This document shows, in pieces, positions 20,564 through 36,485 of a stretch of DNA of 64,000 nucleotides; the stretch's first letter is position 1, and every line of letters starts with the position of its first letter. The stretch is from Leptospira ainlahdjerensis (lineage in GTDB: Bacteria; Spirochaetota; Leptospiria; Leptospirales; Leptospiraceae), in contig NZ_JAFFPU010000004.1 of NCBI RefSeq assembly GCF_016919175.1, positions 79,336 through 143,335 of the forward strand, read 5' to 3'. Below the pieces are notes generated by a model. The model made no database searches. It saw only the letters and a program-made list of their open reading frames with translations, and was not told where the DNA came from. The position numbers and the translations under genes were made by a program.

Positions 20564-22255
20564 ATGATAAAAATAAAAATTTTCTGTTTAGCCGTGTTCA
20601 CGTTCGGCCTTCTATCTTGTTCCAACGCTGAAAACTTAAACGAACAAAAAAATTTCGTTTCCAACGTCTTGGCAACTTTACGAGTCGAACAACCGGATTC
20701 CTTGCTGCGTCGATTCTATTCCACCAATGTAGAAAATTCAAAAATTCTGGGTTTAGATTTTGCTGATCGTATCCAGGGAAAATACATCGTAGTCTTTGAC
20801 GAAGCTCTTCCAAACAACGAATCCTTTGCAAAATCAACTTCGATTGCAAACGAATGGAAAGAGAACTATCAAATCGAAGTCGAACACGTATTCCAACACG
20901 TTTTAAATGGGATGTCGATCCAAGCGACCGACGAACAAGTAGAACGGCTCGCAAAGGACGAACGAGTTCAATATATCGAGGCGGAGCAAACGGTCTTCCT
21001 GCATGGAGGTGACAATCAGACTCTAATCAGCGCGGACCCGGCGGATTGGGCGTTAGACTCAATAGATCAAAGAACACATGCTACTTTAAACAATCAGTAC
21101 CACTATAAAACCAATGCAAGTCAGGTCCATGCCTATATAGTAGATTCTGGAATCAAGGCCACATTACTTCAGTTTGGTGGAAGAGTTTCGGGGGGAGTAT
21201 CCTTTATCAGCGACGGAAGAGGAACCGATGATTGTTCCGGTCACGGAACCGGGGTCGCGTCCATCTCTGGTGCCAACGCATTATTTTCAGGATATCAAAC
21301 CGTTGGAACCACTCTACCGAAACTTCACCCGGTTCGAATCTTCGCTTGCGAAGGTGGAGCGACCAGTAGTAACGTCATCAAAGCATTCGATTGGATTTTT
21401 GCAAACCACGTCAAACCTGCCGTTGCCAATTTGAGTTTCGGAAAAATGGGTAGTGGTACATCGGCAAAAAAATCGGCCCTGACTAAATTGATCAACGCAG
21501 GGGTCACTGTCGTTGTCAGTGCAGGAAATGATGGATTAGACGGTTACGGAAGTAGTCCTTATTGTTCGGATTATTTTCCGGTAAATGTACCTGGGGTCAT
21601 CAGCGTATCCTCAGTAGACGTAGATATCAATCGAGCCCCTGACGCAAACGTGGGGGATTGTATCCATGTTTTCGCTCCAGGTGAGTACGTATCGGCTGCA
21701 ACTATGAGTGATGGAACCTTTTCAGCAACCGGTACGTCCTACGCAGCTCCGTTTGTATCCGGGACTGCAGCCATGTTCCTTGCGGAAAATCCTCAAGCGA
21801 CTCCCGCTCAAACAAAAAAAAGAATCGTAGATACTGCGACCCGATTTGTGGTCGGGGGTGTTCCCACTCTTCACCATTCCAACCGATTCCTTTATTCCTT
21901 GTTAGACGCTCCAGAAGGTTTGATAAATTACGGAACCTATATGCCTCTCAGCATCTCGGTCATCAACGAACAGTGTAGAGGGGCAAACACTGTGGAATGG
22001 ACAAGACCTTTGTCCGGTGGAACAAGTTTTAACTACGAAGTCGCCACCTCTCCATACAAAGATTTCAACGCAAACGTTACCATTCACGGAAACTACACAA
22101 GCTCCTCTTCAAAAGTGTCTATTCCAGTTTCGGTTACAATCGGACAACAGAAATACATAAGGGTTCGAGCGCGCCAACAGGTTATGCCATACGCCACTTG
22201 GAGTCATCCTATCTATTCGGAAACCCCGGCTACTTATTTCAACGGTTGTTTGTAA
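20564..22255 (+). CDS. Subtilisin-like serine protease lipoprotein, copy 2
   Basis: A 563-residue paralogue of the preceding protease. The lipobox is LLSC (Cys19); the I9 propeptide region is almost identical to copy 1. The triad is Asp194 (IVDSGI), His227 (SGHGTGVAS) and Ser392 (GTSYAAPFVSG), with Asn322 in VSAGNDG, so all active-site motifs are canonical here. The start is ATG at 20564, preceded by GAGAGGG; an in-frame TTG eight codons upstream has no such support. The last 170 codons and the downstream region match copy 1 almost base for base, while the catalytic core has diverged strongly. Confidence 0.9.
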   Translation: MIKIKIFCLAVFTFGLLSCSNAENLNEQKNFVSNVLATLRVEQPDSLLRRFYSTNVENSKILGLDFADRIQGKYIVVFDEALPNNESFAKSTSIANEWKENYQIEVEHVFQHVLNGMSIQATDEQVERLAKDERVQYIEAEQTVFLHGGDNQTLISADPADWALDSIDQRTHATLNNQYHYKTNASQVHAYIVDSGIKATLLQFGGRVSGGVSFISDGRGTDDCSGHGTGVASISGANALFSGYQTVGTTLPKLHPVRIFACEGGATSSNVIKAFDWIFANHVKPAVANLSFGKMGSGTSAKKSALTKLINAGVTVVVSAGNDGLDGYGSSPYCSDYFPVNVPGVISVSSVDVDINRAPDANVGDCIHVFAPGEYVSAATMSDGTFSATGTSYAAPFVSGTAAMFLAENPQATPAQTKKRIVDTATRFVVGGVPTLHHSNRFLYSLLDAPEGLINYGTYMPLSISVINEQCRGANTVEWTRPLSGGTSFNYEVATSPYKDFNANVTIHGNYTSSSSKVSIPVSVTIGQQKYIRVRARQQVMPYATWSHPIYSETPATYFNGCL

Positions 22256-22563
22256 GAATCATCAGTAAAAAGAAATAAATTACATTCAGCTATTTCAGAA
22301 GAATCTGATTTTAAACTAAAACAAAGAGCGCGATCGCACTCTTTGTTTTTTATTCCCACCAAGGCTTCCCATCGCAACTGGGACAGTCCAAGGTTGATTA
22401 AAACTCTTAAAGAGTCTCCATAAGAATTTCCGGTAGAATCGAGTCAAACCTCATACTTCTTGCAACTCGCTTTGCAGAGGATCCGCTTATTACAGCGGAC
22501 GATTTGTCCGAATCAATCAATCACCTTAAAAAAATCGGTTGGAAATGAGGAATCGATCTCTCT
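22256..22563. other. Spacer after protease copy 2, with possible gene remnant
   Basis: The first 90 bp repeat the copy 1 downstream region and include the terminator. From 22411 to 22548 a frame without any usable start codon reads as a plausible protein end (ITADDLSESINHLKKIGWK, then stop). It may be the decayed tail of a lost gene, or chance. Nothing else is seen. Confidence 0.4.
22322..22351 (+). terminator. Intrinsic terminator after protease copy 2
   Basis: The hairpin CAAAGAGCGCGA-TCGCACTCTTTG has one mismatch and is followed directly by a T run, giving a canonical rho-independent terminator. Confidence 0.75.
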
Positions 22564-23520
22564 TCAAATATTTTTCTTTTTTCGAGACCAATCTTTTACA
22601 AGCTCAACGTTTCTTCGAAACATGCTGAAATTCATCCGAGAGATTGCGGAGTCGCCGAACGTTTTTTCAAAACCTCTTTCGTCCAAATCCAAGATGGAGT
22701 TCGGATCTTCTTTAAAAATCGAACGTGTTTTAAATTCTTCCCTTCTTGTTTGGATTCCTTTTTTACGAGCTTTTACGTCGTTCCAAGGACAAACGTCTTG
22801 GCAAATATCGCAGCCCGCGATCCAACCGAATGTGTTTGGAATCGTCGAAGAACGATCTTCCAAAGTATGATGCGAGATACATTTCCCCGCGTCGATCTGA
22901 TACGGAGCGAGAGCTCCCGTAGGACAAGAATCGATACAGGCAGAGCAAGTCCCGCATCGATCCTTAACTGCGACATTGGCCACAACGATCGGAAGATCCG
23001 TAAGAATCACGGTAAGAAAAAAATAGGATCCGAGATCCGGATGAATGAGATTCGTATTCTTCGCCTGCCATCCGAGCCCTGCTTCCCTTGCCAAAACTTT
23101 TTCCGGAACCGGAAGAGAATCCACACCTTGACGAAACTGGTGATTTGGAAATTTCTTTCTCAATTCTGAAAGTAAAGGTTTTGCAAGTTTTCGAAGGACT
23201 TCGTGATAGTCCTCTCCGATTGTATACCGGGAAAATTGGAATGACATCGTTTTGCAAAAGATATCATATTCTGGATCGTTGTAGAGTGTACCTAGCGTTA
23301 GAACGGACTTTGGTTCGAATCCCAGATTTCTAAAATGAAAACGAAGATCCATATTCTTCGGATACCAATCCATCTTTCCGTGTTTTCCTTCTTGCACCCA
23401 AGAAAGAATATTCTTCTGATCTTCTTCCGGAATTACGGCTTCGCAGATTCCGAAGAGGTCAAATCCACATTCTTCGATCAAAGGAGCGAGTTCGGAAATT
23501 ATTTCTTTACTTTCGATCAT
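22564..23520 (-). CDS. queG: Epoxyqueuosine reductase QueG
   Basis: A 318-residue cobalamin-dependent iron-sulfur enzyme that reduces epoxyqueuosine to queuosine in tRNA wobble positions. Two [4Fe-4S] motifs are visible: CGTCSACIDSCPTGAL and CDICQDVCPWN. Upstream, SRYTIGEDYHEVLRK and REAGLGWQAKNTNLIHP are characteristic of the QueG core. It lacks the C-terminal HEAT-repeat extension that brings other QueG proteins to about 380 residues. It is divergent from the small gene at 23541, with only 20 bp between the starts. Confidence 0.92.
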   Translation of the reverse strand: MIESKEIISELAPLIEECGFDLFGICEAVIPEEDQKNILSWVQEGKHGKMDWYPKNMDLRFHFRNLGFEPKSVLTLGTLYNDPEYDIFCKTMSFQFSRYTIGEDYHEVLRKLAKPLLSELRKKFPNHQFRQGVDSLPVPEKVLAREAGLGWQAKNTNLIHPDLGSYFFLTVILTDLPIVVANVAVKDRCGTCSACIDSCPTGALAPYQIDAGKCISHHTLEDRSSTIPNTFGWIAGCDICQDVCPWNDVKARKKGIQTRREEFKTRSIFKEDPNSILDLDERGFEKTFGDSAISRMNFSMFRRNVELVKDWSRKKKNI

Positions 23521-23540
23521 AAATTTGATATAGAAAGACT

Positions 23541-23936
23541 ATGCAAAAAGAATTATCCGAAAAAGTTAAATTTCCAAAAACCGAACTGGAATTGCTTCCT
23601 GCTCATTCCGGCGTTCTTTCTTATTCGGACGTCATGAAAGCGGTTCGCCTGATTTCGCTTCCTGAAGAAAAACTCGCAAAACAAATCGTCTTTGCTTCCG
23701 TCGTAGGAGCTCTTCGAGGATTTCAAGAAAGGGAACTGAAACCGTTTCATACCAATCATAAATACATCTTTGGAGAATTGAGTTCCGAAATTTTGAATAC
23801 GATGAAAGACGTCGGTTCTATCGATCGGATTTCAAACGAAGAAAGAATCAAAATTCTAAAAGATTCTTTTGAATTCGGAATTCAAAAAGTCTATCACCTG
23901 GAGTGGAAACTTTACACTTCCAGAGAAATTTTTTAA
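23541..23936 (+). CDS. Conserved-looking small cytosolic protein, unknown function
   Basis: A 131-residue protein I do not recognise. It is predicted soluble, mixed charge and mostly helical, with no signal peptide, cysteines or known motif. Its start lies 20 bp from the divergent queG start, so the promoters must overlap the coding ends. Its stop lies 3 bp from the end of the convergent DUF350 gene. Good codon structure and full use of the space between neighbours support a real gene. Confidence 0.6.
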   Translation: MQKELSEKVKFPKTELELLPAHSGVLSYSDVMKAVRLISLPEEKLAKQIVFASVVGALRGFQERELKPFHTNHKYIFGELSSEILNTMKDVGSIDRISNEERIKILKDSFEFGIQKVYHLEWKLYTSREIF

Positions 23937-23939
23937 TTC

Positions 23940-24857
23940 TTAAACCGCGTAGAAAAGAATTCCCGCAAAACTGATCAGGACAATCGCTTCGAGAAGTCCA
24001 ACTCCGACATTTTGATCTCTGCTGATTTCTTCCTTCAAAGTACTTCCCGGAAGAATCACCGCATCGGTGAGAAGTCGTACCGCAGGAATAACAATGAGCC
24101 CCAAAACAAAATCCAAACCGATATGAATGAGAGTTTCTTCCATCGAAATCAGATCCCTATGCAAGGCTCTGGCGATGATGATTCCCAAGGCAATTAGGGC
24201 TCCGCTGTAAGAAACTCCCGCCGCGAGATTCTCCCGATCTTTCAATTCAAGATCCAATGAATACGGAATCATTTTGCGATATGCGAATGTAAATAGAATG
24301 AGCGCGATTTGACCGATGGAAAAAAACAAAACTCCGAGTACGGTTCCGTCTAAAAGTTTTTGAATCGGCTCTAAAAGCCCAAGATCTTTCCAGATAGAAA
24401 AAGAAAGAGCGGAACTGTCCCCACTCAAAGAGGCCGCGATGATCACCGAAGAGGCGATACTACTTCCGAATACGACGGCACCGACTGCGGTGTTTTTTCC
24501 GGAATAAACCAATTCTGTAAAATCGAAAGTTCTGAAAATGATCTTATCATTGATAAAATAAGAAAGATTTAAAAGTAGAATCCCGAGAAGTCCATAAAAT
24601 AGAACTTGAAAACAATCCGAAACAAAATCGGTTCCGGGAGAGGAAAGGATGACCAAAAGAATCAGGGTCAAACCCAGATAATATCCCGCGAGTCCCGAAG
24701 AAACCGCAGTGTTATTGTTTACGATGATTTCGTGATCGAGATCGCCCGGCTCAATCCAGTCTTTGATTTTTTTACCGATATAAAAGAGGACAAAACTGAT
24801 TAAGAAGAATACTGCGTCTTTGCCTAAGCTGCTCAGATAACCAAGTACTGTTTCCAT
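23940..24857 (-). CDS. DUF350 multi-span membrane protein
   Basis: A 305-residue integral membrane protein with about eight hydrophobic segments. It fits the DUF350 family, in which a two-domain repeat of four helices is common: the halves AVSSGLAGYYLGLTLILL (near 52-69) and LAAGVSYSGALIALGIIIA (near 210-228) look like the two repeats. DUF350 proteins have no established activity. It follows map by 9 bp on the same strand and so may be co-transcribed with map and the histone. Confidence 0.75.
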   Translation of the reverse strand: METVLGYLSSLGKDAVFFLISFVLFYIGKKIKDWIEPGDLDHEIIVNNNTAVSSGLAGYYLGLTLILLVILSSPGTDFVSDCFQVLFYGLLGILLLNLSYFINDKIIFRTFDFTELVYSGKNTAVGAVVFGSSIASSVIIAASLSGDSSALSFSIWKDLGLLEPIQKLLDGTVLGVLFFSIGQIALILFTFAYRKMIPYSLDLELKDRENLAAGVSYSGALIALGIIIARALHRDLISMEETLIHIGLDFVLGLIVIPAVRLLTDAVILPGSTLKEEISRDQNVGVGLLEAIVLISFAGILFYAV

Positions 24858-24866
24858 GACACCTAA

Positions 24867-25841
<975 letters not shown>

Positions 25842-25849
25842 TGTCTTAG

Positions 25850-25892
<43 letters not shown>

Positions 25893-25947
25893 TCGTCCGA
25901 TTGTTTTTAACTCCGTTAGCGGTTCCTGTTTGCATTCTTTTCAGAAA

Positions 25948-25997
<50 letters not shown>

Positions 25998-26122
25998 TGT
26001 TTTAAAAAAAAATGATACCAGACCCATCTGAAACGATTCTAAACTTAGAATCGTCCGGGTTTTTGTCTCTAATGAAACAGAATGAGACATAGAAGACAAG
26101 CGAAGTAACGTCAAGAAATATT

Positions 26123-29557
<3,435 letters not shown>

Positions 29558-29703
29558 GTGTTTACCATAGACATAAGAATCCGAGCGTCAGCCGAAAACT
29601 TTGCAACTCTTCCGACAACTTCCTCAAAGGAAGGATTGAATTCTAAAAGGAGTTGAAATTTTCCTTGAAACATTATGTCTCATCAAATTACGATTGACTA
29701 TTA

Positions 29704-30500
<797 letters not shown>

Positions 30501-30602
30501 TATATATCAACTTCTTAAGATTGCAACTTTTTACGTCTACAGCTGTAGAAAAAGGGAAGGATTGCCCTTCTTACTGAAGATATTCTTTCGAAAGGGGCGC
30601 AA

Positions 30603-30626
30603 CCAAGACTTTCAAAGAAGTCTTGG
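30603..30626 (+). promoter_or_regulatory. Leader hairpin before the STAS gene
   Basis: CCAAGACTT and AAGTCTTGG form a 9-bp perfect stem with a six-base loop, ending 37 bp before the ATG at 30664. No T run follows. A separate 12-bp palindrome, CTACAGCTGTAG, is at 30537-30548. Confidence 0.4.
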
Positions 30627-30663
30627 ATATGAAAAAGATAAAGGGAACTAAGGAAGAATTCGT

Positions 30664-30960
30664 ATGTCAAAATTCAATGTAGAAGGAAAGTCCGGAAAAG
30701 TATTCATCGATACTACGGTAATCGATGGTTATGATAAAATTTTCGACGAGGTCTCCAGAAAAGCTTCCGGTGGAGCGATCTCGGATGTGGAATTTCAAGT
30801 GGAAAGTGTAAAAAAAATCACTTCCAGCGGAATCGCAAAACTGCTGACTCTAAAAAATCTCATGGATAATTTCGGAGTGAAGATGAAGATAAAAAATCTC
30901 AATCCGGAACTTTTGGAAGTTCTAAAAAAGTTCAAAGTGGACGGTAAATTAGATCTTTAG
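30664..30960 (+). CDS. STAS-domain protein (anti-anti-sigma factor-like)
   Basis: A 98-residue stand-alone STAS domain. The central segment VESVKKITSSGIAKLLTLKN matches the family core, where a Ser or Thr in the position of SSG is the usual phosphorylation site (SpoIIAA/RsbV type). It is preceded by AAGGAAG seven bases before ATG. An RsbW-like kinase exists in this window at 57248, but it is far away and a partnership is only possible. It is followed by the ABC operon after 57 bp. Confidence 0.75.
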   Translation: MSKFNVEGKSGKVFIDTTVIDGYDKIFDEVSRKASGGAISDVEFQVESVKKITSSGIAKLLTLKNLMDNFGVKMKIKNLNPELLEVLKKFKVDGKLDL

Positions 30961-31017
30961 CATTTTTGAAAAACGATTGCCGCTCTTCCTCCGTTCCGCA
31001 GTCCTGTGATTATCCCA

Positions 31018-31937
31018 ATGGGAACGATTTCCGTAAGTCAACTCACTCGCACCTATCCCGGAAAAATCGCCGTTTCCGATCTCAGCTTTGAAATTCCAAA
31101 GGGAAGAATCACAGGCCTTTTAGGTCCGAACGGCGCAGGTAAAACGACCACACTCCGGCTTTTGACCGGTTATCTGATCCCCTCTTCGGGATCGATTCGT
31201 TTTGACGGACTCGACTTTTCGGAAAACAAAATTCAAATCCAAAAAGAGATCGGCTATCTTCCGGAATCCTCCCCGATCTATCCGGATCTTACCGTTTTTG
31301 AATATCTTTCCTTTTTGGCTTCGGCTAAAGGAATCCATAAGAATTTCCTAAAGAACAAAATTGAAACTTCGGCTGAACTTTTGAATTTCGAAGAAGTTCT
31401 TTATCGGCCGGTTTCGTTTTTGTCCAAGGGTTTTAAACAAAGAATTTCACTCGCGGGCGCGATCATTCAAGATCCTGAATATATCATCTTAGACGAGCCG
31501 AGCGACGGACTGGATCCTCTCCAAATCGGAGAATTAAGAACGTTGATTCGTACATTAGGAAAAAATAAAACGATTCTTTTTTCATCGCATACATTGCAGG
31601 AAGTGGAGGAGATCTGCGATCATATTCTTGTCTTATCAAACGGAAAACTAATCGCTGACGTTTCCGTTTCCGAGATTGCAAAAGGAGAAGGCTGCCTCGT
31701 TTTAGCCGAAACCTCTATCGAAGAGATGAAAAAACTATTTACGAACGATTCTTATGAAATACAAAACACGGGAAAAAAGGAAGACGGCTTTCAGGAATTT
31801 CGAATTTTATCCCCGAAATTTCAAACGGAGGACGTCTTTGGAATTCTAAAAAAAGCTCAGTTTCGGATCCGTTCTCTCATTCCAGAAAAAAATTCGTTAG
31901 AATCCGTTTTTGAATCTCTCACAGGAAAATCAAAAGA

Positions 31938-31941
<4 letters not shown>
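31018..31941 (+). CDS. ABC transporter ATPase, GldA/CcmA-like
   Basis: A 307-residue ABC ATPase (from ATG 31018; GTG at 31006 is also in frame). Walker A is LLGPNGAGKTTTLRLLTG, the Q-loop region is YLPESSPIYPDLTV, the signature is FLSKGFKQRISLAGAI, and Walker B is YIILDEPSDGLDP. The domain and its C-terminal extension match ATPases of gliding or ABC-2 exporter systems. Its stop overlaps the permease start (ATGA); the four genes 31018-35400 are all joined by such 4-bp overlaps, so they form a tight operon for one complex. Confidence 0.9.
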
Positions 31942-32689
<748 letters not shown>

Positions 32690-32693
<4 letters not shown>

Positions 32694-34393
32694 TCTCAAA
32701 GAGTCGAAACTTTTTTTTAAAACTAAATTCCAGTTCTTGGTTTTTATTTTCGCAGATTTTTTTGATTTTTATTTTTACAAACGGAATCATCGGACACTTC
32801 GCGTGCAGAAAGGATCTTTCGATCTCGGGACGTTTTGAAATTTCGGAAAGTACAAAATCTATATTCAAAAATTTGAATTCTACTCTTTTTATAGACGCAT
32901 ATTATTCTACCAAGGTTCCGGGAGAATACAAGACGTCTCTGGATCTCACCAAAGAATTGTTAATCGAACTAAGCGAACTTGGCGGCTCCGATGTAATATT
33001 ACGATTTCATGATCCGGATTCAAACGAAGAAGATCGTAAAAAAGCGATCGAATCGGGGATCGCTCCGCAAATTTTGGAAAAGAATGAAAGAGATTCCTCG
33101 CAGATCAAACAAGCCTTTATGGGAATCACACTTTCCCTGGGAGCACGAAAGGAAACGATCCCGGTCGCGTATTTTGCAGAACAGATCGAATACCAGATCT
33201 TGACTACACTTCGAAAGATGATTCGTGATCCGGAGGAATCGGGCATCGCGATTCTTAACGTTCCCGGAGTTTTATCGACGGATCCTCCGGGGGCTGCGAG
33301 CGGAAAAGACAGCGTTGGAGTTTTGGTTCATCAGGTTCTCAAAGAAGAATACGGTCCGATCCCAGAGATATTGTTAAACGAAGAAGAACTCCCGGAAGAG
33401 ATTCATACACTCCTTTGGATCGGCTCGGGAATCCTTTCCGAAAAAGGCGCGTATCAACTGGACCAATTCCTACTTCGAGGAGGAAGTCTGATTTTTTTTG
33501 CAAAGTCCATGGACTTCCGTATGGAAGCCCCGAATAGGGAAGAAGGAATCGGGATATCTCCGACCAGTGCGGGCATCGCGAGACCAACGGAAGAAATAGA
33601 AGAATTAAATACTATCTTTGAATCCTACGGTTTTCGGATAAACACGGACATCGTTCTGGATCTAGAACATTCACTTTCGACCGGCCCTTTGATGGAAATA
33701 GAACCTGGAGTGATCGGAAGATTTCCGTATCCCGCGTGGATCGTCGCCGGAAAAAAGGAAAAATTGTTAAGCGAAGAGAGCCCTTTCACGTCGCGTTTGC
33801 AGAACCTACTCCTTCCCTGGGCTTCCAGTTTGAGTTTAGAACCGACAAGGCAACCCGATGCAAACATAATACCCATCCTCTTTGCGGGAGAAGAATCCGA
33901 AGTTCGTTCCGATATCGTAGCCCTGGGTGAAAAACAAATCTTTTCGACTCCTCACAAACCTTCCGAGAAAAAACAGATCTTGGGTGCGATTTTGGAAGGA
34001 AGTTTTCATTCCCGATATACAAGAGCTCCGAGTATAAATCAAACGGCTTCTTTTCTTTCGCAAACTCAAAGAGATAAAACTTCTAGAATTCTCGTGATCG
34101 GTTCTCCTTATATCGTTTCCGATCTGTTGGTATTTCCGGAAACAAGAGACATTTACCAAGAATCGAATATTCCATTTTTATTAAATGCCTTAGACATCTC
34201 TTCGGGAGACACGGATCTCATTCAGATCCGCAGCAAAAAATCCGCAGTTCTCAAGTTGAATCCGTTTTCGGAAAAGGAAAAATTCTTTTTGAGTTTTTTG
34301 AACCTTTTGGGAATTCCTTTTCTTCTCGGTCTTTATACGTTTTTAAGAATCAGACATCGAAATTCTTATCGGGGAAAAGAGCAAAAGTCATGA
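32690..34393 (+). CDS. GldG-like ABC auxiliary subunit
   Basis: A 567-residue protein with an N-terminal membrane helix (about 13-30), a large periplasmic domain and a C-terminal membrane helix (about 528-550). The start of the domain (LSISGRFEISESTKSIFKNL then LFIDAYYS) and the central GGSLIFFAKSMDF fit the ABC-type auxiliary family that includes GldG. In Bacteroidetes GldAFG is tied to gliding, but this family is widespread in bacteria that do not glide. It is encoded between the GldF-like permease and a DUF4340 protein, each overlapping by 4 bp. Confidence 0.78.
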
Positions 34394-35400
34394 TTTCGGA
34401 TTCGGCTCGGATCGTTTCGGTGTTTCGATTTTTCAGACAAGAAAAGGCCCTTTTTTTGTTTTTGACCAATGTCCTTTTAGGAACGGTCTTTTTTGGGATT
34501 TCGGATCCGTTTTTGATTTTTCAAAGAACCTACCGAAACTCGGAACCGTTCTTTCCTTTTAAAAGTTCCGAAGTGGAAAAAATCCGAATCGGAAGAAAAG
34601 GACACGAAATTCTTCTCGAAAGAGAAAACGGAAACTGGAACGTTCAAGTTCGAGACACGATCGCAAGAGGTGATATTCAAAAAATTGAATCTTTTTTAGG
34701 TGCGCTCCTGAAACTCAGAAAGTTCTCAAAAATCGTCTCAAGTTCAAAAAACGAAAATTTAGGTCTTAACGGAGACGAGCTAAAACTAACGCTGCAGACG
34801 GAATCGGGGGAATTAGGGACATTGGAAATCGGAGTTTCCGGAAAACAAGAAACCGGAACTTTTGTTCGAGAACCCGAAAACAAGGAAATCTGGTTTGTGG
34901 AAGAAAGCCTCAACCCAATCGTCGGACGTGGAAACGAGACTTTTTTCTTTTCCAGTTCGTTAATTCCTCGAGAGCTCGAAACATCAGAAATTCATACTAT
35001 TCTTATTTATCTTGGCATAAAAAATTCTTCGAAGATAGAAATTTCCCGGACCGAGCGCAACGAATGGGAGATAAAAAACTCAGACTCAAAATTTTGTTGG
35101 GGGGAAGATTGTGGAGTTTGGGTGGAAACAATTCTGAAAACGAAAGCGGAAAGAATTCTTAAAAAACCGTTTCACGAAACGATCTCAAATCTTTCCTCCG
35201 GAGAAAAACTCAAAATCGAAATTCGTTCCGGAAAAAACCCGGTATCGATCTATGAGATAGAATGGATCGCAAAAACTTCTCAAAAAGAACCGATTTTTCG
35301 AAGCGGGGACGATTCCATTTTGTATGTTCTCGATCCTGAATTTATGAATCGTTTTCAGGAAAGAATGGATTGGAAGGATTCCTTTCCGGATTCTTTCTAA
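34390..35400 (+). CDS. DUF4340 periplasmic protein
   Basis: A 336-residue protein with one N-terminal membrane helix (about 18-38) and a beta-rich extracytoplasmic domain. The segment KIRIGRKGHEILLERENGNW followed by repeated small beta motifs is the usual DUF4340 pattern. These proteins regularly follow GldG-like subunits in ABC-2 operons. It is the last gene of the four-gene operon and its ATG overlaps the GldG-like stop. Its activity is unknown. Confidence 0.75.
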   Translation: MISDSARIVSVFRFFRQEKALFLFLTNVLLGTVFFGISDPFLIFQRTYRNSEPFFPFKSSEVEKIRIGRKGHEILLERENGNWNVQVRDTIARGDIQKIESFLGALLKLRKFSKIVSSSKNENLGLNGDELKLTLQTESGELGTLEIGVSGKQETGTFVREPENKEIWFVEESLNPIVGRGNETFFFSSSLIPRELETSEIHTILIYLGIKNSSKIEISRTERNEWEIKNSDSKFCWGEDCGVWVETILKTKAERILKKPFHETISNLSSGEKLKIEIRSGKNPVSIYEIEWIAKTSQKEPIFRSGDDSILYVLDPEFMNRFQERMDWKDSFPDSF

Positions 35401-35490
35401 ACCGCTTCTCGGAAGCGGGTCGGATTCTCTATTGACAGGCCAGAGGCTTCCAATTTCATTTCACAAGAAATCTAAAATTAGGACGAAAGC

Positions 35491-36243
35491 ATGGCTTTGA
35501 TAGAAGAATTTGAATCTCAGGGGAATTTTCTGTTTCGTTGGAGATCCTATATCCCCGGAATCATTTTGATTCTCTGTCTTGGACTTTTGCCTTTTTATCA
35601 GTTTCCCGGATATTCTTACACCTATCATCTTTATTACCAAACGATCTGTTTGGGAATCAGCCTCCTCGGTCTTTTCGTTCGGAGTTTTGTAATCGGTTAT
35701 GCTCCTGCAAGAACTTCCGGAAGAAACACAAAAGAGCAAGTCGCCGATGTCGTGAATCAAGAAGGCATTTATTCCCTCATGCGTCATCCTCTCTATTTAG
35801 GAAACTTTCTTCTTTATCTCGGAGCCGTCCTTTTTCTGAAGAATTTTTTGATCGCATCGGTCTTTATTCTTTTTTTCTGGGTATATTACGAAAGAATTAT
35901 GTTCGCGGAAGAACAATTTCTGAGAAAAAAATTCGGAGAAGCTTATCTTTCCTGGGCAAACACTGTGCCCGCTTTTATTCCTAAGTTTACCGGTTACAAA
36001 AAACCTGCCCTTTCGTTTTCGATTCGAAACGTGATCAAAAGAGAATATCCGAGTCTATTTGGAATCCTTGTGATCTTTAGCGTCTTTGATCTCATCGCCG
36101 TCTATTTTAACGAGCCCGTGAGCAATCTTCTTGAAGCGGTGCGTCTTCCTCAGATAATCCTTTTTGGAGGAGGTCTTGTATTCTATATTCTTGTGAGAAT
36201 TATCGTAAAGACAACTCGTTTGCTTCACGTAGAAGGTCGTTGA
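35491..36243 (+). CDS. Isoprenylcysteine carboxyl methyltransferase-like membrane protein
   Basis: A 250-residue membrane protein with about six spans that fits the ICMT/PEMT-type methyltransferase family. The diagnostic stretch is GIYSLMRHPLYLGNFLLYLG (about 90-109), with the RHPxYxG motif that binds S-adenosylmethionine, and YYERIMFAEEQFLRKKFGEAY further on. Bacterial members methylate lipids or other hydrophobic substrates; the substrate here is unknown. It stands alone, 90 bp after the ABC operon and before a long repeat-rich spacer. Confidence 0.82.
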   Translation: MALIEEFESQGNFLFRWRSYIPGIILILCLGLLPFYQFPGYSYTYHLYYQTICLGISLLGLFVRSFVIGYAPARTSGRNTKEQVADVVNQEGIYSLMRHPLYLGNFLLYLGAVLFLKNFLIASVFILFFWVYYERIMFAEEQFLRKKFGEAYLSWANTVPAFIPKFTGYKKPALSFSIRNVIKREYPSLFGILVIFSVFDLIAVYFNEPVSNLLEAVRLPQIILFGGGLVFYILVRIIVKTTRLLHVEGR

Positions 36244-36354
36244 GCGCGACACGTATGAGTTTTTTAAAACGAGCCAATCAAGAGCAATTCCTTACCTCGA
36301 ACCAGTTTTCGGAATTACGACTAAGAATCAAAGGCTCAAATCTATTTGGAAAAA

Positions 36355-36485
36355 GTAGAATTTTCTATTAGAGGAAAATTCTACTGAGGTTTTTCCCGCC
36401 ACCGTTCTCTCCGCCCGAGGTCAGTGTAACCCTACCCGAAAGTTGAGAGGAAGTGCAAGGAGAATCGCCCCGAGGAGAGGGAGGA
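36355..36485 (+). repeat. Interspersed repeat, partial copy plus leader
   Basis: It has the right-hand part of the core (TAGAATTTTCTATTAGAGGA then TTTTTCCCGCCACCG) without the GC-rich end, then a leader segment CCCGAAAGTTGAGAGGAAGT that runs into the full copy at 36486. Confidence 0.6.
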
